From an uncultured Clostridia bacterium (GTDB taxonomy: Bacteria; Bacillota; Clostridia; Christensenellales; Aristaeellaceae): 14,183 nucleotides of DNA. The position numbers and the translations under genes were made by a program. The notes under the pieces were generated by a model that was given only the letters and a program-made list of their open reading frames with translations, was not told the DNA's origin and ran no database searches. Position 1 is the first letter of the stretch; the number at the start of each line of letters is the position of its first letter. This document shows, piece after piece, positions 1-7,042 of the stretch. The stretch spans positions 1 through 14,183 of the forward strand of contig CAKTUU010000047.1 in assembly GCA_934621505.1 (NCBI GenBank). Reading direction: 5' to 3'.

Positions 1-31
1 GCGCTTACTTTTTTCCACCTTTCTATCGTAT

Positions 32-67
32 AAGAAGCCGCATTGCTATCTCGCATTGTGGCTTCTT
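32..67. terminator. Imperfect inverted repeat downstream of spoIVA
   Basis: An 11-base arm (32-42) can pair with 57-67, leaving a 14-base loop. The one non-Watson-Crick position is a G-U pair when read on the plus strand. The arms end in CTTCTT in both directions, so this could be a weak bidirectional terminator shared by spoIVA and a converging gene outside the window. There is no clean T run, so the call is tentative. No other gene is visible in positions 1-117. Confidence 0.35.
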
Positions 68-77
68 TGACAGACTG

Positions 78-102
78 CGGCGGCCTTGTTTCAAGACCGC
101 CG
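78..102 (-). terminator. GC-rich hairpin just after spoIVA stop
   Basis: Two 11-base arms (78-88 and 92-102) enclose a 3-base loop. On the minus strand the only imperfect position is a U-G pair, so the stem is fully formed in the spoIVA transcript, starting about 15 bases after the stop codon. No T run follows on that strand. It may stabilise the 3' end or act together with the weaker inverted repeat at 32-67 rather than being a textbook intrinsic terminator. Confidence 0.45.
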
Positions 103-117
103 GTCGAAAAATACTTG

Positions 118-1599
118 CTACAGCAGGATGCAAATCATGCCGCCGTTTCCTTCGTTTATGATTTTGGACAGCGTTTCCTGCACCTTTTCCTGCGCGTCCG
201 CGGGCATGCGCATCAGCTTGTTGCTAAGCCCCTCCCGCACCAGCTCGTGCAGGCTTTTGCCAAAGAAATTGGTATTCCAGATGCTTTGGGGATCGTTTTC
301 AAATTCCTCCAGCAGGTAGCGAACCAGTTCCTCACTTTGCTTCTCCGTACCCACCACGGGGGAAACCTCCGTTTCAATATCAACGCGTATCATATGCAGG
401 GACGGCGCGTTGGCCTTCAGCTTTACGCCAAAGCGGCTGCCCTGCTGCACAATTTCCGGCTCCTGCAATGTCAGTTCGCTCATGGTTGGAGTAACCAGTC
501 CGTAACCGGTTTCCCGCACGCTTTTCAGCGCGTCCGCCACATGATCGTACTCGGTTTTGGCGGCGACCAGTTCCTTCATTAATTGCAGCAAATGGGCGTC
601 GCCACGAATCTCCGTGCCGCATTCCTCTCCCAAAATCCGGTTGAACAACCCGTCCTTCAAGGGCAGGCTGTAGGTAAGACGGCCCTGGCCCAGGTCAATC
701 CCACCGGGCTGTAAGCCGTCGGAATACGGCGACTGGGCAAACGCCTGAGCAAATGTTTCATGATCCCGCATGCGGCTCAGGCTTTCCGCGCCGCCGCGCA
801 CTGTGTCCAGCACATGCTGTACCAGCCAGTGATCCTCGTCCAAAGCGTCCAGCCATCCGGGCGCATTAATGCGAATTTCCCGCAGGGGAAATTGAAACAG
901 CACCTGCTCAAACAGGCCCTGAATATCCTCCAACTCCATTTCCTTGGCGTTTACGGCCAGCACCGGCACCTGATAGCGGTCGCTCATTTTCTGGCGAAGC
1001 TGCTGGGCGGCGCTGTCTTGTGGCGCTTTGGAATTGAGCACAATAATAAACGGCTTGCCCAGCTGCTTCAGTTCCTGAACCACTCGTTCCTCCGGGGCGG
1101 CATAGCTGTCCCGGGGCAAATCGGCAATGGTGCCGTCTGTGGTGACCACCAGACCAATGGTGGCATGATCCGTCATCACCTTGCGGGTGCCAATTTCCGC
1201 CGCCTGGTCAAAGGGAATATCATAGTCAAACCAGGGCGTATGAACCATGCGTGCCGTACCGTCCTCCTCAGTGCCCAACGCCCCGTCCACCATGTACCCC
1301 ACGCTGTCCACCATCCGCACCCGCACGGTGGCCTGGTCGTCCAGGCTGACGGTTACCGCTTCGCTGGGCACAAATTTGGGCTGAGTGGTCATAATGGTTT
1401 TGCCGCTGGCGCTTTGGGGCAACTCGTCCGCGATGCGGTCGCGCTTCGGCCCCGGCGACATGGATTCCATCACCAGCTTTTCCATCATACGGCTGATCAG
1501 GGTGCTTTTCCCCGTGCGTACAGGCCCTACCACGCCAATGTAAACATCGCCGTCGGTTCGCTCGGCAATGTCCCGGTATAGATCAAACTTTTCCGCCAT
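118..1599 (-). CDS. spoIVA: Stage IV sporulation protein A (spore coat morphogenetic ATPase)
   Basis: A 493-residue protein, essentially the length of the Bacillus subtilis protein. SpoIVA is an ATP-hydrolysing, self-polymerising protein made in the mother cell. It forms the basement layer of the spore coat on the forespore surface, anchored by SpoVM. Visible motifs: a P-loop GPVRTGKST at residues 25-33 (Lys31), the SGKTIMTTQPKF stretch around 65-76 that carries the conserved Thr pair, and a Walker-B-like MVDSVGY at 97-102. The C-terminus ends in the short hydrophobic GGMICILL tail typical of the family. The ATG is supported by AAGGAGG on the minus strand at 1611-1617. A sigma-E-like promoter lies directly upstream, as expected for a mother-cell gene. 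The identification is firm, and it marks the host as an endospore former. Confidence 0.97.
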   Translation of the reverse strand: MAEKFDLYRDIAERTDGDVYIGVVGPVRTGKSTLISRMMEKLVMESMSPGPKRDRIADELPQSASGKTIMTTQPKFVPSEAVTVSLDDQATVRVRMVDSVGYMVDGALGTEEDGTARMVHTPWFDYDIPFDQAAEIGTRKVMTDHATIGLVVTTDGTIADLPRDSYAAPEERVVQELKQLGKPFIIVLNSKAPQDSAAQQLRQKMSDRYQVPVLAVNAKEMELEDIQGLFEQVLFQFPLREIRINAPGWLDALDEDHWLVQHVLDTVRGGAESLSRMRDHETFAQAFAQSPYSDGLQPGGIDLGQGRLTYSLPLKDGLFNRILGEECGTEIRGDAHLLQLMKELVAAKTEYDHVADALKSVRETGYGLVTPTMSELTLQEPEIVQQGSRFGVKLKANAPSLHMIRVDIETEVSPVVGTEKQSEELVRYLLEEFENDPQSIWNTNFFGKSLHELVREGLSNKLMRMPADAQEKVQETLSKIINEGNGGMICILL

Positions 1600-1633
1600 A
1601 TCTGCAAAAACCTCCTTGCAATGCGCTTGTCAC

Positions 1634-1662
1634 ACCATATGCCACGGGGGTTTTAAGTATGA
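1634..1662 (-). promoter_or_regulatory. Sigma-E-type promoter of spoIVA
   Basis: On the minus strand, TCATACTT (1655-1662) is the -35 and CATATGGT (1634-1641) the -10. They fit the sigma-E pattern ATA, 16 bases, CATAnnnT exactly. The ATG lies about 35 bases downstream of the -10, with a strong RBS between. The match is seen in the sequence; control by sigma-E is inferred from that match and from the known mother-cell expression of spoIVA in Bacillus. Confidence 0.7.
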
Positions 1663-1678
1663 GTTTTACAAAAAAGGA

Positions 1679-1707
1679 ATGAAAAATCCCGCCGTTTGCG
1701 GTATACT
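1679..1707 (+). promoter_or_regulatory. Candidate sigma-A promoter for ylbF-mltG-U32
   Basis: ATGAAA (1679-1684, 4 of 6 consensus bases) is followed after 17 bases by TATACT (1702-1707). It lies 35 bases before the ylbF start and about 16 bases from the divergent spoIVA promoter. The -35 is weak, so confidence is moderate. Confidence 0.5.
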
Positions 1708-1742
1708 ACATACGTACCTGTTCTGCAAGGAGGATTTTTTGG

Positions 1743-2099
1743 ATGATGCCGACAGAGGTGCAGCGCGCGTCCGACCAGCTGCTGCAAGCGCTGCGCGATA
1801 CAGAAACGTTTCAAACCTATGCCGCCCTGAAGCAGGCTGTAATGGCGGACGAAGTAAACCGCCGGCTGCTAAGCCGCTTTACCCAGGCGCAGACAGCGCT
1901 GCAAATGGCGGCCATGGCCTGTGCGGAACCACGGGAGGAGGATACCCGGGAATTTGAGCGGTTAAGCGCCCTGCTGTACCAAAGCGAGGACGTAACGGAA
2001 TATTTGCTGGCCCAGATGCGGGTCCAGCAGCTGGTGGCCGCCGTTTTGGAGAAAATCACCAGCGAGGCAGGCATCAGCGTCGAAATGAAGGAATCATAA
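1743..2099 (+). CDS. YlbF/YmcA family regulator
   Basis: A 118-residue, mostly helical, soluble protein without signal peptide or membrane segment. Its pattern of short amphipathic helices fits the YlbF/YmcA (Com_YlbF) family: an N-terminal helix ending DTETFQTYAALKQAV, a central acidic linker near residues 60-70, and a C-terminal VTEYLLAQMRVQQLVAAVLEKI helix. In Bacillus, YlbF, YmcA and YaaT form a complex that stimulates RNase Y mRNA processing and affects competence, biofilm and sporulation. AAGGAGG at 1727-1733 lies 9 bases before ATG 1743; a second ATG at 1746 is also possible. The stop codon overlaps the RBS of mltG, so the two are probably co-transcribed and coupled. Family assignment is good, but which member (YlbF or YmcA) cannot be decided. 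Confidence 0.8.
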   Translation: MMPTEVQRASDQLLQALRDTETFQTYAALKQAVMADEVNRRLLSRFTQAQTALQMAAMACAEPREEDTREFERLSALLYQSEDVTEYLLAQMRVQQLVAAVLEKITSEAGISVEMKES

Positions 2100-2111
2100 G
2101 GAGGGGTTCAC

Positions 2112-3296
2112 TTGCGTCATCATCGCGACTGGGATTACGACCATGAATCCCTGCGGGACGAGCGTCAGTACGGCTTTTTCTGGTACAGCGGCATCTGGCG
2201 GATTCTGCGCCCGGTATTGATCGGCGCGGCGTCGCTGCTGATTGTGTTCGGGCTGGTATCCGCAGCGTATCATTGGGTGGACGATCGCTTTCTAAGCCCG
2301 GTGGACCCGGCAGACAATCAGGAAATCGCCTTCAGCGTCAAAAGCGGCAACAGCCTGAGCCGTGTGGCCAGGAACCTGGAAAGCCAGGGACTGATCAAAA
2401 GCCATACGTTTTTTAAATATTACTGCGACTTTGCCGGTTTGGGCCAAAAAATTCAGGCCGGCGACTATAAGCTGCAAAAAAACATGAACATGTTTGAAAT
2501 CGCCGATTTGCTGACCACCGGCGACGGCAATCCCCTGACCATGGATATTACCATCATTCCCGGCACAACGGTGGAAACCATCGCCGCGGCTTTGCAGGAG
2601 AAGGGCGTACTCAAAGATACCAGCGAGTTTTTAACCATCTGCCGCACAGCCCAGGGCGTGGAGGACTACTATTTCATCTCCGATGAAATGAAGCTGAAAA
2701 CGGCGTCCAGCCGCAAATACCTGCTGGAGGGCTACCTTTCCCCCAACACCTATGAAATTTATACCGACGCAACCGCCCTGTCCATTATCAAAAAGCTGCT
2801 GTCCCAAACGGACAAGGTGTTTACCTCGGAATGGCAGGCCCGGGCAGACGACATCGGCATGTCCATGGACGATGTGCTGATTTTGGCCTCCATGATTGAA
2901 AAGGAGGCCAAAAAGGCGGATTTTGCCAAGGTAAGCGCCGTATTCCATAACCGGCTCACTAGCGGCATGCCGCTGCAAAGCGACCCCACCATTCACTACA
3001 TCACCGGGGAAAGGCGCATGAGCCTGCGGCAAAGCGACCTGGCGGTAGATTCGCCCTACAACACCTACCAGGTAAAAGGGCTGCCCGCCGGACCGATCTG
3101 CAACCCGTCCCCGGAGGCCATTAACGCGGCTTTGTATCCGGATGAAAGCTATGTGGCTGAAAAGTACCTGTACTTCTGCAGCAAGGACCCCTCCACCGGC
3201 GAACTGCATTTTAGCCGCACATTGGAGGAGCATAACAGGGCCGTGGAAATTTACGCGCCGCTGTGGAAGGCCTATGACGCGGAACGGGGGTTGTAA
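2112..3296 (+). CDS. mltG: Endolytic murein transglycosylase MltG (YceG family)
   Basis: A 394-residue membrane-anchored enzyme that cleaves nascent peptidoglycan strands and is thought to set glycan chain ends. A 34-residue charged cytoplasmic tail precedes one membrane segment at about 33-53. A LysM-like stretch (VKSGNSLSRVARNLESQGLI, about 76-95) and the catalytic YceG domain follow. Family motifs seen: EGYLSPNTY (206-214), LASMIEKEA with the likely catalytic Glu263, SDPTIHY (290-296), SPYNTY (314-319) and GLPAGPICNPS. The start is TTG at 2112: AAGGAGGGG at 2098-2106 is well spaced, and the next internal Met lies beyond the membrane segment. It starts 12 bases after ylbF and ends 3 bases before the U32 gene. 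mltG beside U32 protease genes is a known Bacillota arrangement (yrrL to yrrO in Bacillus). Confidence 0.95.
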   Translation: MRHHRDWDYDHESLRDERQYGFFWYSGIWRILRPVLIGAASLLIVFGLVSAAYHWVDDRFLSPVDPADNQEIAFSVKSGNSLSRVARNLESQGLIKSHTFFKYYCDFAGLGQKIQAGDYKLQKNMNMFEIADLLTTGDGNPLTMDITIIPGTTVETIAAALQEKGVLKDTSEFLTICRTAQGVEDYYFISDEMKLKTASSRKYLLEGYLSPNTYEIYTDATALSIIKKLLSQTDKVFTSEWQARADDIGMSMDDVLILASMIEKEAKKADFAKVSAVFHNRLTSGMPLQSDPTIHYITGERRMSLRQSDLAVDSPYNTYQVKGLPAGPICNPSPEAINAALYPDESYVAEKYLYFCSKDPSTGELHFSRTLEEHNRAVEIYAPLWKAYDAERGL

Positions 3297-3299
3297 CCA

Positions 3300-4538
3300 A
3301 TGGCAAAAAGGATTGAACTGCTGGCCCCCGCTGGGGGCATGGAGCAGGTGAAGGCCGCTGTACGCTTTGGAGCCAACGCGGTGTACGGCGGAATGAAGAA
3401 TTATGGTCTAAGGGCCTTTGCGGGCAATTTTGACCTGCAGCAGCTACAGGAAGCGGTAGACTATGTGCATGCTCACAACGCGCGTTTTTACGTGACCCTG
3501 AATATTCTGCCTGCGGATCAGGACATGCCCGGCTTTCTGAACGCGGCGAGAAAAGCGCTCAGCGCCGGAGTGGATGGAGCGATCGTCAGCGATATCGGCG
3601 GCGCGCTGCTGATTCACCAGCAGGTTCCGCAGCTGCCCATTCATATTTCGACCCAGGCCAACGTGCTGAACAGCGCAACGGCTTTGCATCTGCATCAGGC
3701 CGTTGGGGCCCGGCGCATCGTCCTGTCACGGGAGTTGTCTCTGGCGCAGATTGCGGCGATGCATCAAACCCTGCCACAGGATGTGGAACTGGAAGCGTTT
3801 ATCCATGGTGCCATGTGCGTGGCCTACAGCGGGCGCTGCCTGCTCAGCGCGGCGCTGACCGGCCGCAGCGGCAACCGGGGAGCCTGCGCCCAGCCCTGCC
3901 GCTGGCAGTACCACCTGATGGAGGAAAAGCGGCCCGGGGAATATCTGCCCGTATGCGAGGACGACCGGGGAACCTATCTGTATTCCGCATACGATCTGTG
4001 CATGATGGAGCATCTGGACGAATTGCGTGACGCGGGCGTGACCAGCTTCAAAATCGAGGGCCGCATGAAAACCGCCTATTATGTGGCCAATGTGGTAGCC
4101 GCCTACCGCCGCGCCCTGGATTTGCTGGAACTGCAGGGAACGGAGGCATACCATGCCGCTCTGCCGGAACTGATGGGAGAATTGCAAAAGGCCAGCCACC
4201 GTTCCAGCAACACGGGCTTTTACTACGGGTCCCCCACGCCCCCTGCCGGTGCGGAGGGTTTCAGCCAGACCATGGAATATGTGGCGGATTTTGTGCAGGA
4301 GGCCAAACCTGGGCAGGAGGCGCTGATTCGGCTGAAAAACCGCTTTTATGTGGGCGATACGCTGGAAGCCCTGACGTCCAAGGGGGTATACGCCTTTCCG
4401 GTCACCGGCATGCGCCTGGCTGATACGGGCGAAAGTGTGCAAACCGCGTCTGTGGCCGGAACGCTGCTGCGCATTCCCGTCCCCTTTGCCGTGGAGGAAG
4501 GCGACCTTTTGCGCGGCCCCAACCGAAATCATGGCTAA
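3300..4538 (+). CDS. U32 family protein, probable tRNA 5-hydroxyuridine synthesis protein TrhP
   Basis: A 412-residue soluble protein of the peptidase U32 family. The family signature is clear at residues 164-201: EAFIHGAMCVAYSGRC, then GRSGNRGACAQPCRW. Cys173, 180, 196, 200 and 234 are candidates for the conserved cysteines. The N-terminus IELLAPAGGMEQVKAAVRFG is the usual TIM-barrel-like start. U32 members next to mltG correspond to Bacillus YrrN/YrrO (TrhP1/TrhP2), which with prephenate make 5-hydroxyuridine at the tRNA wobble position. Older annotation calls these collagenase-like proteases. The start ATG lies 3 bases after the mltG stop, with a purine-rich GGAACGGGGG upstream, which suggests translational coupling. 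The methyltransferase gene (yrrM/trmR) that often sits between mltG and this gene is absent here. Family certain; exact substrate inferred. Confidence 0.88.
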   Translation: MAKRIELLAPAGGMEQVKAAVRFGANAVYGGMKNYGLRAFAGNFDLQQLQEAVDYVHAHNARFYVTLNILPADQDMPGFLNAARKALSAGVDGAIVSDIGGALLIHQQVPQLPIHISTQANVLNSATALHLHQAVGARRIVLSRELSLAQIAAMHQTLPQDVELEAFIHGAMCVAYSGRCLLSAALTGRSGNRGACAQPCRWQYHLMEEKRPGEYLPVCEDDRGTYLYSAYDLCMMEHLDELRDAGVTSFKIEGRMKTAYYVANVVAAYRRALDLLELQGTEAYHAALPELMGELQKASHRSSNTGFYYGSPTPPAGAEGFSQTMEYVADFVQEAKPGQEALIRLKNRFYVGDTLEALTSKGVYAFPVTGMRLADTGESVQTASVAGTLLRIPVPFAVEEGDLLRGPNRNHG

Positions 4539-4573
4539 ATGGCATTCTTTTCAATCTGTTCACACTTTCCCCC

Positions 4574-4602
4574 TTGTACTTTCCATGGGGATTTGCTATA
4601 AT
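4574..4602 (+). promoter_or_regulatory. Strong sigma-A promoter of yajC
   Basis: TTGTAC (4574-4579), 17 bases, then TATAAT (4597-4602), preceded by TGC (an extended -10). It lies 33 bases upstream of the yajC ATG, within the 97-base gap after the U32 gene. No terminator is visible in that gap, so some read-through from the upstream operon is possible. Confidence 0.8.
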
Positions 4603-4635
4603 CAACCTATCGATTTTTGAAAGGGGTACCAAGAC

Positions 4636-5034
4636 ATGAATGTTTCTCAGTTTCTGATGGGTCTTTCTGATGCCGCTAACACCGCCGGCGCCGCTGCCGG
4701 TGATGCCGCTACTACCACCACACAGAACGCCGGCGGCGTGGCCGAGATGCTAAGCATGCTGCTGCCGCTGGTGCTGATGTTTGTGGTCTTTTACTTCCTG
4801 CTGATTCGTCCGCAAAAGAAGAAGGAAAAGAAAGCCAAGGAAATGCTGGCCGCTCTGAAGCCGGGCGACCGTGTATGCACCATCGGCGGCGTGTACGGCA
4901 CCATCGTAAGCATTAAGGACGACACCATTGAGCTGAGCGTAGGCCGTGATGATGTAAAGCTGGTCTTTGCCCGCTGGGCCATCCGCAATGTGGAGGATGT
5001 GGCCGCCGAAAATGACAGCGAAGTGCTGAACTAA
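4636..5034 (+). CDS. yajC: Preprotein translocase subunit YajC
   Basis: A 132-residue accessory subunit of the Sec translocon (partner of SecDF). An Ala/Thr-rich N-terminal segment of about 36 residues precedes one membrane segment at 38-57. The family hallmark YFLLIRPQKKKEKK (53-66) and the conserved soluble part LKPGDRVCTIGGVYGTIVSI (74-93) follow. The N-terminal extension is longer and more low-complexity than in most YajC proteins. A purine-rich GAAAGGGG (4619-4625) lies 11 bases before the ATG. It has its own strong promoter and a terminator after the stop. secD/secF are not next to it; a TIGR04086 membrane protein is, which is a common clostridial neighbour. Confidence 0.95.
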   Translation: MNVSQFLMGLSDAANTAGAAAGDAATTTTQNAGGVAEMLSMLLPLVLMFVVFYFLLIRPQKKKEKKAKEMLAALKPGDRVCTIGGVYGTIVSIKDDTIELSVGRDDVKLVFARWAIRNVEDVAAENDSEVLN

Positions 5035-5048
5035 CCCTTCCCGTTATG

Positions 5049-5099
5049 AAACCTCCCTTGTTCGCATAGAATGTACAAAGCGAACAAGGGAGGTTTTTT
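5049..5099 (+). terminator. Intrinsic terminator of yajC that contains the next gene's RBS
   Basis: A perfect 17-base-pair stem (5049-5065 with 5080-5096), a 14-base loop and a run of six T (5094-5099). This is a textbook Rho-independent terminator 15 bases after the yajC stop. The right arm contains GGGAGG (5088-5093), which sits 9 bases before the ATG of the downstream gene and is the only Shine-Dalgarno candidate for it. The hairpin would therefore both end yajC transcription and hide the downstream RBS in any read-through RNA. Confidence 0.88.
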
Positions 5100-5102
5100 A
5101 CG

Positions 5103-5519
5103 ATGACATATCCATCCGCTTCACCCAGAAGGCGTTCCCGAAAGCATCGCAGCAACCTGTGGACAAGACTGATTCGCGGTCTGCTGGCTGCCGTAGGCGT
5201 CACCCTTGCCTGTGTTCTGGTCTTTGCCCTGCTGATGCAGTGGCTGCGTCCCAGCGACACAGTCGTCCGGGTTGTGAATCAACTCATCAAGCTGGCGGCC
5301 ATCTTTCTTGGCGTTTACGTTATGGTAGGGCGCGGCGGCGACCGCGGGTTGATGCAGGGGGCGCTGCTTGGCCTTTGCTACATGGTGATTGGCGTGGGCC
5401 TGTATGCGATTTTATCGGGGCAGCAGCTGCCCTGGACGGCGTATCTGAGCGATATTGCCATGGGCGTGGCCGGCGGCGGTATTTCCGGCGCAATTGTGCA
5501 GGGAATGAAAAATAAATAA
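5103..5519 (+). CDS. TIGR04086 family integral membrane protein
   Basis: A 138-residue protein with a basic, Ser/Arg-rich N-terminal tail (SPRRRSRKHRS) and four predicted membrane segments at about 27-47, 58-76, 83-105 and 113-134. The last is glycine-rich (MGVAGGGISGAIVQG). Length, topology and position directly after yajC match the TIGR04086 family of uncharacterised Bacillota membrane proteins. No catalytic motif is visible and no function is known to me. Its only visible RBS is GGGAGG at 5088-5093, inside the yajC terminator stem, and no separate promoter was found between the genes. Expression may therefore depend on read-through and unfolding of that hairpin. A bidirectional terminator follows. 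Confidence 0.82.
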   Translation: MTYPSASPRRRSRKHRSNLWTRLIRGLLAAVGVTLACVLVFALLMQWLRPSDTVVRVVNQLIKLAAIFLGVYVMVGRGGDRGLMQGALLGLCYMVIGVGLYAILSGQQLPWTAYLSDIAMGVAGGGISGAIVQGMKNK

Positions 5520-5524
5520 GATAC

Positions 5525-5563
5525 AAAAAATCGCCGTACAGCCAACCTGCTGTACGGCGATTT
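5525..5563. terminator. Bidirectional intrinsic terminator
   Basis: A perfect 15-base-pair stem (5528-5542 with 5549-5563) has a 6-base loop and lies between two converging genes. Read on the minus strand it is followed by six T (A5525-5530 on the plus strand), so it is an excellent terminator for the parvulin lipoprotein gene. On the plus strand only TTTGATT follows, so it should be weaker for the TIGR04086 gene. Confidence 0.88.
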
Positions 5564-5569
5564 GATTCG

Positions 5570-6940
5570 TTAGTTCAGTCGATCCAGATAGATTTTAGCG
5601 TTGGCTTCCTGCACCCAGGCTTCCAGCGTGGAGTTATACAGCGTATCCTGCTTGTCCGCCAGCACTTCCGCCTCCAGCACGTCCCTGACGGAGTCCAGGC
5701 CAACCTCGCCCTCTACCGCGTCGCTGACGTACTTCAAAATATGGATGCCATAGCTGGTGCGCACGCCCTGACTAGAAGTATCGCCTACCTTGGCCAGCGC
5801 CATGGCCGCTTCCGTAAACTCGGATACCCAGTTGGTGCTGTCGGCGCTTACCGGGTAGCCGTTTTCCTTGGCGGGAGACTGCTGCATGCCGGTATCCTGA
5901 CCATACTGCTCCATCAGCGCGTCAAAGTCCTCGCCGGCAGCCAGCTTGGCCAATACTTCATCCACGGTGGGCTGAATGGCGGCGTAAGCAGCTTCGGTGG
6001 CGGCGTCCAGCTGCGCCTGCAAGTCGCTGATCTGTGCGGTCAGCTTTTCCACCGTGTCCGTCAAATCCTGACGGTTTTGGGCGGTATTTTCATCGTCGGC
6101 GGAAGCGTCGTCGCCCAAATCGTTCAGGGAAGTCTGAGCGGTGGTCAGTTCGCTGTTGGCGCTGCTGATCTGGCTGTTCAGGTCGCTGATTTTGGCGCTG
6201 TCCTCGTCCGTCAGCTTAATCAGGATATTCTTTACATACCGGTAACCGGCGGGCACATAATAAATGGTGGTGCCGTTGCTGACGTCGGTGCCGTAATAGG
6301 AGGGATTGGCCTCGTAACGGGCCTTGGCCTCCTCCATCTTTACGGAGTAGGACTGCTGCAATTCTTCGTCCGACACGGTCACATCCTTGACCACCTCGGC
6401 CCGCAGCTTTTCCTGGGCCACGCTGTTTTCCGTGCTGGCCAGCACTTCGTCATAGGTGGGATAGCCCAGCTCGGTCATCTTGTCGGCAACGGCCTTGTCC
6501 AGCTCGTCGCCAGTCAGCTCCGTATCGGCAAAATAGTAGGTCTTTACGCTGTCCACAGCGGTCTGCCAGGTGCTGTCAGCGTCCGCCTTGGCCTGGGCTT
6601 CTTCCTCGTCCGTCAGCTGATCCAGACCCATTTCCCGAATCTTTTGCTGAATGACGGCATTCTGCACCAGTCCATCCACAGCCTCCTGGCGGGCCTGGGA
6701 CAGGGCGGTGGCGTCGGTAGCGTCATAGGTCATGCCATAGTAGCTGTAATAGCTTTCCATATAAGCCTGAATCTGCGCCACCTGAGCATTGACGGTTTCC
6801 TTCGTGATGGGGTCTTGTCCGTCGATCTCGATAATGGGGGTCTGCTTGTCTACTTCCTCATCCTTTACAATCAGCGAGCAGCTGGTAGTCGCCAGCAGGG
6901 CCAATACCAGAACCAAGGCCAACACAATACGCTTACGCAC
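5570..6940 (-). CDS. Secreted lipoprotein with PpiC/parvulin-type peptidyl-prolyl isomerase domain (PrsA/SurA-like)
   Basis: About 456 residues from a GTG start at 6940. That start has GGAGAG 8 bases upstream and gives a neat MRKR-hydrophobic lipoprotein signal ending LATTSC (Cys21). A TTG at 6955 is in frame but has no RBS. A SurA/PrsA-like helical N-terminal region is followed by a parvulin domain in two parts: strand YRYVKNILIK (about 233-242) and the remainder GEDFDALMEQYGQD to SYGIHILKYV (about 336-405). The parts are separated by some 75 residues rich in Gln, Ser, Asp and Leu that look like a coiled coil. Asn replaces the usual His of the first HIL motif. Such lipoproteins help fold exported proteins outside the membrane. 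The gene has its own promoter and a strong terminator. Isomerase activity is inferred. Confidence 0.85.
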   Translation of the reverse strand: MRKRIVLALVLVLALLATTSCSLIVKDEEVDKQTPIIEIDGQDPITKETVNAQVAQIQAYMESYYSYYGMTYDATDATALSQARQEAVDGLVQNAVIQQKIREMGLDQLTDEEEAQAKADADSTWQTAVDSVKTYYFADTELTGDELDKAVADKMTELGYPTYDEVLASTENSVAQEKLRAEVVKDVTVSDEELQQSYSVKMEEAKARYEANPSYYGTDVSNGTTIYYVPAGYRYVKNILIKLTDEDSAKISDLNSQISSANSELTTAQTSLNDLGDDASADDENTAQNRQDLTDTVEKLTAQISDLQAQLDAATEAAYAAIQPTVDEVLAKLAAGEDFDALMEQYGQDTGMQQSPAKENGYPVSADSTNWVSEFTEAAMALAKVGDTSSQGVRTSYGIHILKYVSDAVEGEVGLDSVRDVLEAEVLADKQDTLYNSTLEAWVQEANAKIYLDRLN

Positions 6941-6990
6941 GGTAACTCTCTCCAATCTTACTGACTACAGTGCTAAAAGACACTTTTTGT

Positions 6991-7019
6991 ATTATACCTG
7001 ATGACCAGCCGATGGGCAA
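6991..7019 (-). promoter_or_regulatory. Sigma-A promoter of the parvulin lipoprotein gene
   Basis: On the minus strand, TTGCCC (7014-7019), 17 bases, then TATAAT (6991-6996). It lies in the gap after yfcE and about 51 bases before the GTG start, so the lipoprotein can be expressed independently of exoA-yfcE. Confidence 0.75.
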
Positions 7020-7042
7020 GGCCTTTTTCGCAAGTTCACGGG

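Noticed and set aside
67..95. Perfect TTGACA on the plus strand at 67-72 after spoIVA
   Set aside because: At spacings of 16 to 18 bases there is no usable -10 (TTCAAG at best), and no plus-strand gene starts nearby.
760..1581. Plus-strand open frame (273 codons) opposite spoIVA
   Set aside because: His/Gln-rich nonsense composition and no RBS, antisense to a certain gene.
3726..4532. Minus-strand open frame (268 codons) opposite the U32 gene
   Set aside because: No family resemblance and no RBS; antisense shadow.
5741..6964. Long plus-strand open frame (407 codons) opposite the parvulin lipoprotein gene
   Set aside because: No RBS at its start and a low-complexity Gly/Val/Leu/His composition. 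It mirrors a well-supported gene on the other strand and is explained by GC-rich codon bias.
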